The notes below the pieces were generated by a model that made no database searches, was not told where the DNA came from, and was given only the letters and a program-made list of their open reading frames with translations. The position numbers and the translations under genes were made by a program. This document shows, piece after piece, positions 6,372 to 12,651 of a stretch of DNA of 12,651 bases. Source of the DNA: an uncultured Moheibacter sp. (GTDB lineage Bacteria > Bacteroidota > Bacteroidia > Flavobacteriales > Weeksellaceae); contig CALLXZ010000030.1 in assembly GCA_937875605.1 (NCBI GenBank), positions 1 through 12,651 of the forward strand, in the 5' to 3' direction. Numbering within the stretch: the first letter of the stretch is position 1; each line of letters opens with the position of its first letter.

Positions 6372-7113
6372 TTTTCTTTAAAATAAAAGTGGTTATAAAA
6401 GCGGTTGTTTTGATTTTTTTTTCAATTTCCAATCCTGCTTCGCGAAACGTTTCTTCCCAAGTGTTTTTAGAGTGGAAATGAAAAAAGCCGATCGTGTAGG
6501 CGAGGAAGTTTGGTAGATCACGCAAATGTTCTGTGACACAAATTCTACCCTCTGGTTTCAGCGTTCTATTCTGTTCTTTGAAATATTGAATTCGTTCTTG
6601 ATTATTTCGAATTTCATGAGCGCTTAAAATATTAAATATCAAATCAAAATAGTTATTTATTGCAGGTAATTGTTTGGATGTGATTTTGATGGTTTTAATG
6701 GATGGAGGATAAATATTCCGTGCACGTTTGATGGATATTTCGGTATGGATTTTCGCGTCATAAAAGTCGTAAATGATAAGTGCTGTATTTGGAAACTTCT
6801 GTTCGAGTATTGGGGAAGTCTCGTCAAATCCGGCGTGAATGTTCAATATGTTTTCTGAAATAGGCAATTCTTCCATCCATTTGAATTTGTATAAATCCGA
6901 AAGATCATAAATATAATAGGAAACAATTAGTGAAATGAAAATTAATAGTAAACTAAAACTTAAAATAAAATTTATAATTATATTAAAATCATTATTATAG
7001 TAATTATTTATTACAAATGTAAACAGAATAATCAAGAGGGGTAGGACATAAAAATGCCAGTTAAAACGAATGATATTAAAGATGCCTTGAAAAGGTTTTC
7101 TTAGGGTATCCAT
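6355..7113 (-). CDS. Membrane-anchored class I methyltransferase-like protein
   Basis: The 252-residue protein has two N-terminal membrane helices (about 22-36 and 44-68), rich in Ile, Asn and Phe, followed by a cytosolic domain (about 80-250). That domain follows the class I SAM-methyltransferase order. A motif I position reads ILNIHAGFDETS (about 90-101) instead of the usual LDxGxGxG. ALIIYDFYD is the motif-II strand. YFDLIFNILSAHEIR resembles motif IV with the post-motif AHExR typical of the family, and LKPEGRICVTEHLRDLP is motif V/VI. The glycine-rich loop is degenerate, so SAM binding or activity is uncertain. Overlaps are 13 bases with DUF2071 upstream and 17 with the four-helix gene downstream. 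The N-terminal part is more AT-rich than the rest. Confidence 0.8.
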   Translation of the reverse strand: MDTLRKPFQGIFNIIRFNWHFYVLPLLIILFTFVINNYYNNDFNIIINFILSFSLLLIFISLIVSYYIYDLSDLYKFKWMEELPISENILNIHAGFDETSPILEQKFPNTALIIYDFYDAKIHTEISIKRARNIYPPSIKTIKITSKQLPAINNYFDLIFNILSAHEIRNNQERIQYFKEQNRTLKPEGRICVTEHLRDLPNFLAYTIGFFHFHSKNTWEETFREAGLEIEKKIKTTAFITTFILKKNGTSS

Positions 7114-7838
7114 AGTTCAATTTTTCCTTTTTTCCAATGATATGGAATGTTTTCGACGATAAAGGCGTTGGCGGGAATTCCGTCCTTCAGATTTCTTTTT
7201 TTGAAAAATGCGGTTTCTTCAGAAAGGATTTCTAAAGGTTCCGGTTTCCAGTTGGTACGAACGCCTTCGATGATTAAAACTTCATTTTTTGATTGATCAA
7301 ATGTAAAAGTAAACGGAAGCGGTCCTGCAAATCTTCGTGCTTCTTTCCAATCTGCAAAAGGAGAGTTTTCCGGTAATTGGGATGCGGATTCTTTCTGTAG
7401 AAATTGAAGGGATAATTCTGATGCAACTGATTGAATGTTAATCTGATTCCTCTTCTTTTCAATGCTTATATCAGTAGTTTTGTAGTTGTATTTGGTGAAA
7501 ATATTTCCGAGAAATTCCATTTTCTTTTGATCGGTTTCGGATTCTAAAATGTAAAGTCCGCGAAGTCTTTTTCCTTGTGAATTTCTATAACGGACAAAAA
7601 TGCGATAGCCAATCAGTGTAAAGTTGTTTCCTAAAAAGCTAGGGAATCCTTTTGGGCGAAGATCTCTTGTTTGAACGATTGCGATAGCCATAAATCCGTA
7701 TTGTTCTTTAAAATCGTCTAATTCGAGGCATTCTGGTAAAAGTGGAATCAATGTTTCTTTTGGGAAAGCGTATGTCAAAACCATTGATTTCTCAAAATAG
7801 GCCTCCACGGCAAAAGGATGGTTTTTAAGTTTTAGCAC
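7101..7838 (-). CDS. DUF2071 (YqjF-like) protein
   Basis: This 245-residue protein matches the DUF2071/COG3361 family: HPFAVEAYFEKSMVLTYAFPKETLIPLLPECLEL at the N-terminus, then YGFMAIAIVQTRDLRPKGFPSFLG, a basic strand pair YRIFVRYRNSQGKRLRGLYILES, and a C-terminal NIPYHWKKGKIELWIP. The family adopts a beta-rich fold related to acetoacetate decarboxylase-like barrels, as I recall, but its substrate is unknown. The start is GTG (7838-7836), within GTGCTAA so that it overlaps the stop of the DoxX-like gene by 7 bases. No ATG lies between this and the conserved HPFAV start, so GTG is preferred. The 3' end overlaps the methyltransferase-like gene by 13 bases. DUF2071 and DoxX-like proteins are often neighbours in Bacteroidota, which supports a shared role. 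Confidence 0.88.
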   Translation of the reverse strand: MLKLKNHPFAVEAYFEKSMVLTYAFPKETLIPLLPECLELDDFKEQYGFMAIAIVQTRDLRPKGFPSFLGNNFTLIGYRIFVRYRNSQGKRLRGLYILESETDQKKMEFLGNIFTKYNYKTTDISIEKKRNQINIQSVASELSLQFLQKESASQLPENSPFADWKEARRFAGPLPFTFTFDQSKNEVLIIEGVRTNWKPEPLEILSEETAFFKKRNLKDGIPANAFIVENIPYHWKKGKIELWIP

Positions 7839-8218
7839 TTCTCAATAGGTTTTGGGCGGTTATAAAATTCGTTCCAAATAATGAAAAACACAAATAGTAG
7901 GGCGAAAATAAAATTCCATTTTCCCCACAATAAAAGTTCGGGTGTATAGATGAATTCTAAAACATTCATCAGTAAGATTGTGAATGCTTGAATAAGTACA
8001 TTGATTTTTGAATACTTACCTGAAATGATCCAAATGGTCATCATTACTTCTAATATTCCAATTATGATAACCAGATATTTAGAGTTGTTAACTTCGAGTA
8101 TTTCTTTAATTATTAATTCGTGTCTTGGAACAAGTCCTAATAGTTTGGCGTAGACTCCATTTGTAAGCCAAACACAAGCTATTAGCAGGATAAAAATTCG
8201 ATAAGAAGTAAATTTCAT
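7832..8218 (-). CDS. DoxX-like (DoxX_3) membrane protein
   Basis: The 128-residue protein has four hydrophobic segments (about 5-25, 46-66, 72-92, 98-118). Visible signatures are VWLTNGVYAKLLGLVPRHELI (about 16-36), IIGILEVMMTIWIISGKYSKIN, and LLMNVLEFIYTPELLLWGKWNF, which correspond to the DoxX-like family PF13781. Family members are small membrane proteins without a settled function; DoxX relatives are associated with terminal oxidase or thiol redox systems. It begins 3 bases after the M1 peptidase stop and ends with its stop codon overlapping the GTG of DUF2071. It is therefore probably co-transcribed with the peptidase or from a promoter inside that gene. Family assignment is good; function is unknown. 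Confidence 0.86.
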   Translation of the reverse strand: MKFTSYRIFILLIACVWLTNGVYAKLLGLVPRHELIIKEILEVNNSKYLVIIIGILEVMMTIWIISGKYSKINVLIQAFTILLMNVLEFIYTPELLLWGKWNFIFALLFVFFIIWNEFYNRPKPIEKC

Positions 8219-8221
8219 CGG

Positions 8222-10144
8222 TTATTCTATCAGTAATTTTTTTAATTGAATTCCGACTCCGGAATGAATTTGAACCATGTAAATTCCCGTCGGCCAAGAG
8301 TTGGTTTTGATTTGGATTTTAGTGTCATTTAAGCCCTTGACATTGTATATTGCTTTTCCTGATGCGTCAAAAACTTTTATTTCGTTGATGGGTTGTTTGT
8401 TTTCAATTGTAAATTGTGCTTTAGCTGGATTGGGGTATAGTTTTGCTTGATTGGAATTGTTTAATTCGAATTCTTCATTGTTTAAAACAGTAGAATTAAT
8501 TTGACAGATGACATCAAATTTAGGATTGGGTATGAATGAGGTGGTTGGAAATGGCAAATCGTTTACAATGAAAGATTGTCCATTTTCAGTAAGGTTAAAA
8601 CGTCTTGTGGTGCTTTCTCCGTTACCGCCCCTAAATTCGATTTCGAATGGCGTTTGAAAAAACGAAACAGAGTTATGTGATGTAGTTTGATTAAAGGTTA
8701 CGGTAACTTGATTTGAATTGCTGATTTTATGTACTTTAACATCAAAAATAGGATGTCCTTCTCCGTAAATCCAATCGGCAAAATAATCATCCCAATTCAT
8801 GCCTGTTGAATTTTCAAGACTCATCTTTAAATCTTCTGTTACGGCATAATTGTAAGTGAATTCCGGGTTGTTCAGGAAATCACGACATGATTGAAAAAAC
8901 AATTCATCATCATTGAGTATGTAGCGAATCAAATGTACAGCCATGGATCCTTTGGCGTAAGTCAATCGATAGTTAAAAATTCTCGACTGATTTTCTGCTT
9001 CAGGATTATATACGGATCCAAAATTTTCTGCTGTAATCAATCCGATGTTGTACTCTTTCCAATTTGAAAATTCATTATCTCCGTAAACATTTTGTGTGAG
9101 AAGTCCATCTCCATATTCAGCAAAACCTTCGTTTAGCCAGATATCGTGCCAAGTTCCACACGTAACCTGATCTCCAAACCATTGATGAGCAAGTTCATGG
9201 CCAACTAATCCAAAGTTAAAATTTCCCATAAAACTCATGGTGGCGTGCTCCATTCCGCCGCCTCGGTTCCATTGCGCATGTCCGTATTTTTCCTGTTTGT
9301 AAGGGTAATCTCCCCATTTCTCGCTCAAAAATTCAATGTATGATGGAACTTGGTCAAGTGATGCTGTCCAATTGGAAAGCGTCTCCGGATAGAGGTAGTT
9401 TACAATGGGTACGTTCGTTCCGTTGATTGTGACCGAATTATTATATTCTGCATAATTAGTCACCGCAATTGCTACAAGATAGGTTGTGATAGGATAATTA
9501 TGTTGCCAATGTGTTTTCGAATTTCCATTTCCTATAGCGGTTACAGATTTTAAAAGCCCATTTGAAGCTACTTTGAATTCCGTAGGGTGCGTAATATATA
9601 CGTCTAATTTTTCAACTTTGTCAATTAAATCATCTTTACACACCCACCAACTGGATCCATGCCAAGGTTCCGAAATAGTTTCCATGACGGGAACTTCCTC
9701 GTGAAACCCTCTTTTTAAACCGTTGGATGTTGAATTAGCTTCGCCTGAAAAACTGATGGTAATGGAATCGAGTTGATTGTTTGGGATTGTTTCAGGTAAT
9801 TGAATGGTTAAGACGTTTTCGGCTCGGGAAAAGTCAGTTATAGTGTTTGAATGGTAGGTAATGGACGCAATCGACAAGTTAGGTTGTGCGTTGATTTTAA
9901 TTTGATTTAAGTCTGAAGTGGTTGTAAAATGCATCGTTGTTTTTCCTGAATAATCTAGTTGATTTGGGTTTAAATTCATTTCAAGTCGATAATATTCCGG
10001 CTTATATTCTGCGTCTAATAGATTATTTTCAGCAGATTTAAAAGATCCAAATGCTTTTGCTTCCTCCAGAGATTGTTCGTAGTTTCTTTGCGAAAAAGCA
10101 AAGGTGCTAATGGTAAAAAAACAAATTAAGTATAGATTTTTCAT
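8222..10144 (-). CDS. Secreted M1 family metallopeptidase with T9SS type A sorting domain
   Basis: This 640-residue zinc aminopeptidase-like protein has a Sec signal peptide (MKNLYLICFFTISTFAFSQ). The N-terminal beta domain (about 45-235) is followed by the M1 catalytic domain. GGGMEHATMS (295-304) takes the place of GAMEN. HELAH (316-320) plus E339 in LNEGFAEY forms the HExxH-18-E zinc site, and Y396 in TYAKGS is the usual catalytic tyrosine. The C-terminal about 75 residues, LYPNPAKAQF (569-578) through VFDASGKAIY to GIYMVQIHSG, are a type IX secretion sorting domain that is removed on export. The enzyme should be surface-attached or released and cleave N-terminal residues from peptides for nutrition. 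It is followed by the DoxX-like gene after 3 bases. Confidence 0.95.
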   Translation of the reverse strand: MKNLYLICFFTISTFAFSQRNYEQSLEEAKAFGSFKSAENNLLDAEYKPEYYRLEMNLNPNQLDYSGKTTMHFTTTSDLNQIKINAQPNLSIASITYHSNTITDFSRAENVLTIQLPETIPNNQLDSITISFSGEANSTSNGLKRGFHEEVPVMETISEPWHGSSWWVCKDDLIDKVEKLDVYITHPTEFKVASNGLLKSVTAIGNGNSKTHWQHNYPITTYLVAIAVTNYAEYNNSVTINGTNVPIVNYLYPETLSNWTASLDQVPSYIEFLSEKWGDYPYKQEKYGHAQWNRGGGMEHATMSFMGNFNFGLVGHELAHQWFGDQVTCGTWHDIWLNEGFAEYGDGLLTQNVYGDNEFSNWKEYNIGLITAENFGSVYNPEAENQSRIFNYRLTYAKGSMAVHLIRYILNDDELFFQSCRDFLNNPEFTYNYAVTEDLKMSLENSTGMNWDDYFADWIYGEGHPIFDVKVHKISNSNQVTVTFNQTTSHNSVSFFQTPFEIEFRGGNGESTTRRFNLTENGQSFIVNDLPFPTTSFIPNPKFDVICQINSTVLNNEEFELNNSNQAKLYPNPAKAQFTIENKQPINEIKVFDASGKAIYNVKGLNDTKIQIKTNSWPTGIYMVQIHSGVGIQLKKLLIE

Positions 10145-10497
10145 AAAAGAAGAATTTCTAATTAAAGGTAATGAAAATTAAGGTTAGGTGATTTATGATT
10201 GGAAAATTTATCTTTTGAATTTTAGGGCTTTAACTCAATTGAATCAGTTTATCCTAATGATTTTATCTGTGAATAAAGAAGATTTTAAGTAAGTGAAATC
10301 ATGAATTTGATTAAAGTAAAATATTAAATATAATTATATAAATAATTGATGTTAAATATCTTATATTAAAAAATTAATAGGATAATTCACTTCTGCCTAA
10401 ACAAATAAATATTCCGGAAAAACATCAAAAAGTTGTCATTCACGAAGTAACAGAATATATGAAAATTAAGATTTAGATTAAAATTGACGTTTAAATT
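10145..10497. other. AT-rich intergenic region with a coding-like island
   Basis: Between hemL and the M1 peptidase there is no complete gene. 10145-10300 upstream of the peptidase should hold its promoter, but I find no exact TAnnTTTG; TAAATTTT (complement of about 10208-10215) is the nearest. 10315-10380 is almost purely A and T. 10381-10476 on the plus strand is a stop-free 31-codon frame, NIPEKHQKVVIHEVTEYM in its middle, ending in TAG, with a more coding-like base composition than its surroundings but no start codon. No convincing hemL terminator was found. Confidence 0.5.
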
Positions 10498-11787
10498 TTA
10501 GGTGAATTTAACTTCAAATTTTTCCACGGCTTCCAGTGTTTTTTCGATTTCCTCATTTCCAATCGAATCAGAAATAAACCAAGTTTCATATCCCGAAGGC
10601 GGAAGATAGACTCCTTCGTTCAGTAAATGATGGAAAAATTGGTTGAATAAAAGATGATCGGCTTTTTGGGCATCGTCAAAATTGGAAACTTTATTTTCAC
10701 CAAAAAAGAAAGAAATCATCGAACCGAAGCGATTTACTGTATGTGCAATTCCTTTTTGGGAAAGGATAGACGAAATTTCTTCGTGAAGGATTTTGGTTGT
10801 TTCATCAATTCGAATGTATAAATCGGGCTCATTATGCAAAATAGAAAGTGTGGTCAGTCCGGCTCGCATCGCAATCGGATTTCCTGATAAAGTTCCTGCC
10901 TGATAAACCGGTCCCAAAGGTGCAAGATGATCCATAATTTCGCTTCTTCCTGCAAAAGCACCTACCGGAAATCCACCACCGATGATTTTTCCGTAAGCTA
11001 TCAAGTCCGCCTCTATATTCAAAGATTTCTGGGCTCCGCCAAACCCTAAACGAAATCCTGTCATCACTTCATCAAAAATTAGTAAAGCACCTTTTTGTGT
11101 ACAGAGTTTTCGTAATTCTTCCATGAAACCAAATTCAGGAACGATACAGCCCATATTTCCGGCAATTGGCTCGATGATGACAGCTGCTATTTCATCCTGA
11201 TTTTGTTCAAATAAATTTCGAACCGACTCCAAATCATTAAATCTCGCCAGCAAAGTATCTTTTGCTGTTCCATTTGTTACGCCGGGACTGTTAGGATTTC
11301 CAAAAGTGGCAGCACCGCTTCCGGCTTTGATCAGAAAAGAATCGGAGTGTCCATGATAGCAACCTTCGAATTTGACGATTTTATCGCGTCCTGTAAATCC
11401 GCGTGCCAGACGAATGGCGCTCATACAAGCTTCCGTTCCGGAATTCACCATCCGGATTTTATCAACATTCGGAACATTTTCCGAGATGAATTTTGCAATT
11501 TCCATTTCCAATTCGGTCGGTGTGCCGAAAGAAAATCCTTTTTTGAGCTGATGGGTAACGGCTTCCAAAACCATCGGGTGGGTATGTCCCAAAATCATCG
11601 GTCCCCATGAATTGATATAGTCGATGTAATTTCTTCCGTCTTCGTCGTAAAGGTAAGCTCCCAAAGCTTTTTTCATAAAAACGGGAACTCCTCCGACCGA
11701 TTTAAAAGCACGAACGGGTGAATTTACACCTCCCGGAATATAATTTTGAGCTTCTTGAAAAAGGGCGCTGCTTCTCTGGTAAATCAT
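10498..11787 (-). CDS. hemL: Glutamate-1-semialdehyde 2,1-aminomutase
   Basis: This 429-residue PLP enzyme converts glutamate-1-semialdehyde into 5-aminolevulinate, the C5-pathway entry to haem and other tetrapyrroles. The N-terminus [18 protein letters not shown] is the family hallmark. SGTEACMSA (116-124) binds the PLP phosphate, GCYHGHSD (142-149) is the next conserved block, and [12 protein letters not shown] (235-246) carries the Asp that contacts the pyridine nitrogen. [17 protein letters not shown] holds the Schiff-base lysine at K267, and the length is normal. It is cytosolic. The ATG lies one base after the stop of the glucosaminidase gene, so the two genes must share a transcript and are probably translationally coupled. 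Confidence 0.97.
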   Translation of the reverse strand: MIYQRSSALFQEAQNYIPGGVNSPVRAFKSVGGVPVFMKKALGAYLYDEDGRNYIDYINSWGPMILGHTHPMVLEAVTHQLKKGFSFGTPTELEMEIAKFISENVPNVDKIRMVNSGTEACMSAIRLARGFTGRDKIVKFEGCYHGHSDSFLIKAGSGAATFGNPNSPGVTNGTAKDTLLARFNDLESVRNLFEQNQDEIAAVIIEPIAGNMGCIVPEFGFMEELRKLCTQKGALLIFDEVMTGFRLGFGGAQKSLNIEADLIAYGKIIGGGFPVGAFAGRSEIMDHLAPLGPVYQAGTLSGNPIAMRAGLTTLSILHNEPDLYIRIDETTKILHEEISSILSQKGIAHTVNRFGSMISFFFGENKVSNFDDAQKADHLLFNQFFHHLLNEGVYLPPSGYETWFISDSIGNEEIEKTLEAVEKFEVKFT

Positions 11788-11788
11788 T

Positions 11789-12651
11789 TTATCGTTTTCG
11801 GGTTTTTAGATTCAAAACAGTTCCGGATTTAGGTTGTTGACCCACATTCAACTTGTTTAATTTATAAAGTTTGGAAAGTTTTATTCCTGTTTTTTGGGCA
11901 ATGAGATACATATTGTCTCCGGCTTGTACTTTGTAGTTTTTATCGGCTCCTTTGTTTTTCTTTTTTCCTAAAAATACAAATTGTCCCGGTGTCAGTTTTC
12001 CGTTTTCTGGAAGTTCATTAAAAGAAGCTAATTCTTTGGTTTTGAAATCATATAATTTTGAAAGGGAAGCAATTGTTTCATTTTCCAAAGCGATTACATA
12101 ATCCACACCAATTTTATGATTTTTGATGCGCATCATTGGATTTTTCGATCGTTCTTCTATTTCGATTTTTTTAACCGGTTGTTCGACGGAAGCAATCACT
12201 GCGGAAGCGACTGGTTCCGGAACGGTAACGGCGATAACATCGGATGCAGTTTGGGTCAATCCCGACAGTGCTATGACTTCCGTAGGACCGTATAATTCAA
12301 GTAACTTCTGCTGAACTTGCGCAGGCGTTAATTGATCAAATTCATCCAATTTGTATTTTTCAATTCTCGAAATGAGAATTCCGGCATATTTGGGATTGGT
12401 GGCGTATCCGGCTTTTTTCAATCCGTGTGCCCAAGCTTTGTAATCGTGTAGATTCAATTTGAATAAATCTTTGTAATAAGGTCTTTCCGCAAGAAATTTA
12501 GAATGGTCGCGATAGCTTTCTTGCACAGAACTGTACTTGCGAAAGCATTCGTTTGGTGCATCATCTGTATGCGAAATAATTTCGCCTTTCCATTCGGCTT
12601 TGCATTTGATTCCGAAATGATTATTAGCTACTTCTGCTAACCGGCTTTGTC
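11789..12651 (-). CDS. LysM glucosaminidase (peptidoglycan hydrolase), N-terminus cut by window end
   Basis: The frame stays open to the window edge (286 codons visible plus two bases). A GTG inside the domain (12526-12524) is not the start, because [16 protein letters not shown] upstream of it belongs to the glucosaminidase domain (PF01832, FlgJ/AcmA-like, about visible 1-110). The catalytic glutamate of the ESxWG motif would lie just outside the window. Next comes a low-complexity Val/Ala/Glu linker (about 120-165) and two LysM modules (about 183-228 and 239-283, the second starting [17 protein letters not shown]) that bind peptidoglycan. The protein should cut glycan strands of the cell wall after export; the signal peptide is outside the window. 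It ends one base before hemL, an arrangement I recall from other flavobacteria. Confidence 0.92.
   Translation of the reverse strand, partial: QSRLAEVANNHFGIKCKAEWKGEIISHTDDAPNECFRKYSSVQESYRDHSKFLAERPYYKDLFKLNLHDYKAWAHGLKKAGYATNPKYAGILISRIEKYKLDEFDQLTPAQVQQKLLELYGPTEVIALSGLTQTASDVIAVTVPEPVASAVIASVEQPVKKIEIEERSKNPMMRIKNHKIGVDYVIALENETIASLSKLYDFKTKELASFNELPENGKLTPGQFVFLGKKKNKGADKNYKVQAGDNMYLIAQKTGIKLSKLYKLNKLNVGQQPKSGTVLNLKTRKR

Noticed and set aside
10315-10380. AT-rich stretch considered as a replication origin
   Set aside because: There are no DnaA-box clusters and no origin-associated genes nearby; AT-rich spacers are normal in this genome type.
10480-10500. Possible hairpin after hemL
   Set aside because: The only pairing is a short A/T-only stem, too weak to call a terminator.
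11347-11610. Plus-strand open frame inside hemL
   Set aside because: It is antisense to conserved hemL codons and has no family features.
12524-12526. GTG as start of the glucosaminidase gene
   Set aside because: The frame continues to the window edge and the upstream residues belong to the same enzyme domain, so this is an internal valine codon.
1-12651. CRISPR array, IS element, prophage or phage-defence island
   Set aside because: No regularly spaced repeats, transposase, integrase, phage structural or nuclease/helicase genes were found on either strand.

Overview
The window looks like chromosomal DNA of a member of the Bacteroidota, most likely a flavobacterium (class Flavobacteriia). 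The DNA is AT-rich, and starts lack Shine-Dalgarno sequences and are preceded by A-rich stretches. A secreted M1 peptidase carries a C-terminal type IX secretion (T9SS) sorting domain, and several proteins (SUI1 homologue, DadA-like oxidoreductase, DoxX-like/DUF2071 pair, LysM glucosaminidase next to hemL) have the form I associate with this class. No rRNA, tRNA, insertion sequence, prophage or CRISPR array was seen. It reads as housekeeping chromosome with a few poorly characterised gene clusters.

Layout. 1-387 (+): the 3' end of purM (purine synthesis). 410-2740 (-): a tight four-gene unit read right to left, encoding a secreted HExxH protein, a Tat-type cupin, a polytopic membrane protein with conserved histidines, and a bacterial SUI1/eIF1-like protein. 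2741-2908: divergent intergenic region. 2909-4024 (+): DadA-like FAD oxidoreductase. 4115-5332 (+): lipoprotein of unknown function. 5333-5507: intergenic, with a possible terminator, what appears to be the last codons of a second, lost FAD oxidoreductase, and the likely FKBP promoter. 5508-5945 (+): FKBP-type prolyl isomerase. 5954-5978: a palindromic repeat between convergent genes. 5976-10144 (-): a five-gene run read right to left, namely T9SS M1 peptidase, DoxX-like membrane protein, DUF2071 protein, membrane-anchored methyltransferase-like protein and a four-helix membrane protein. The last four overlap each other by 7, 13 and 17 bases. 10145-10497: AT-rich intergenic region with a short coding-like island. 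10498-11787 (-): hemL. 11789 to the window edge (-): LysM glucosaminidase, cut by the edge.

How the genes may work together. purM and hemL are core biosynthesis (purines, tetrapyrroles). The glucosaminidase and hemL are one base apart and must share a transcript. The overlapping DoxX-like/DUF2071/methyltransferase/four-helix cassette is the best candidate for an uncharacterised system: three of four proteins are membrane-embedded or anchored, and the overlaps imply translational coupling, but no function can be assigned from sequence. The 410-2740 unit joins two exported metal-binding proteins and a histidine-containing membrane protein to a translation factor homologue, an odd mix that may be coincidental clustering.
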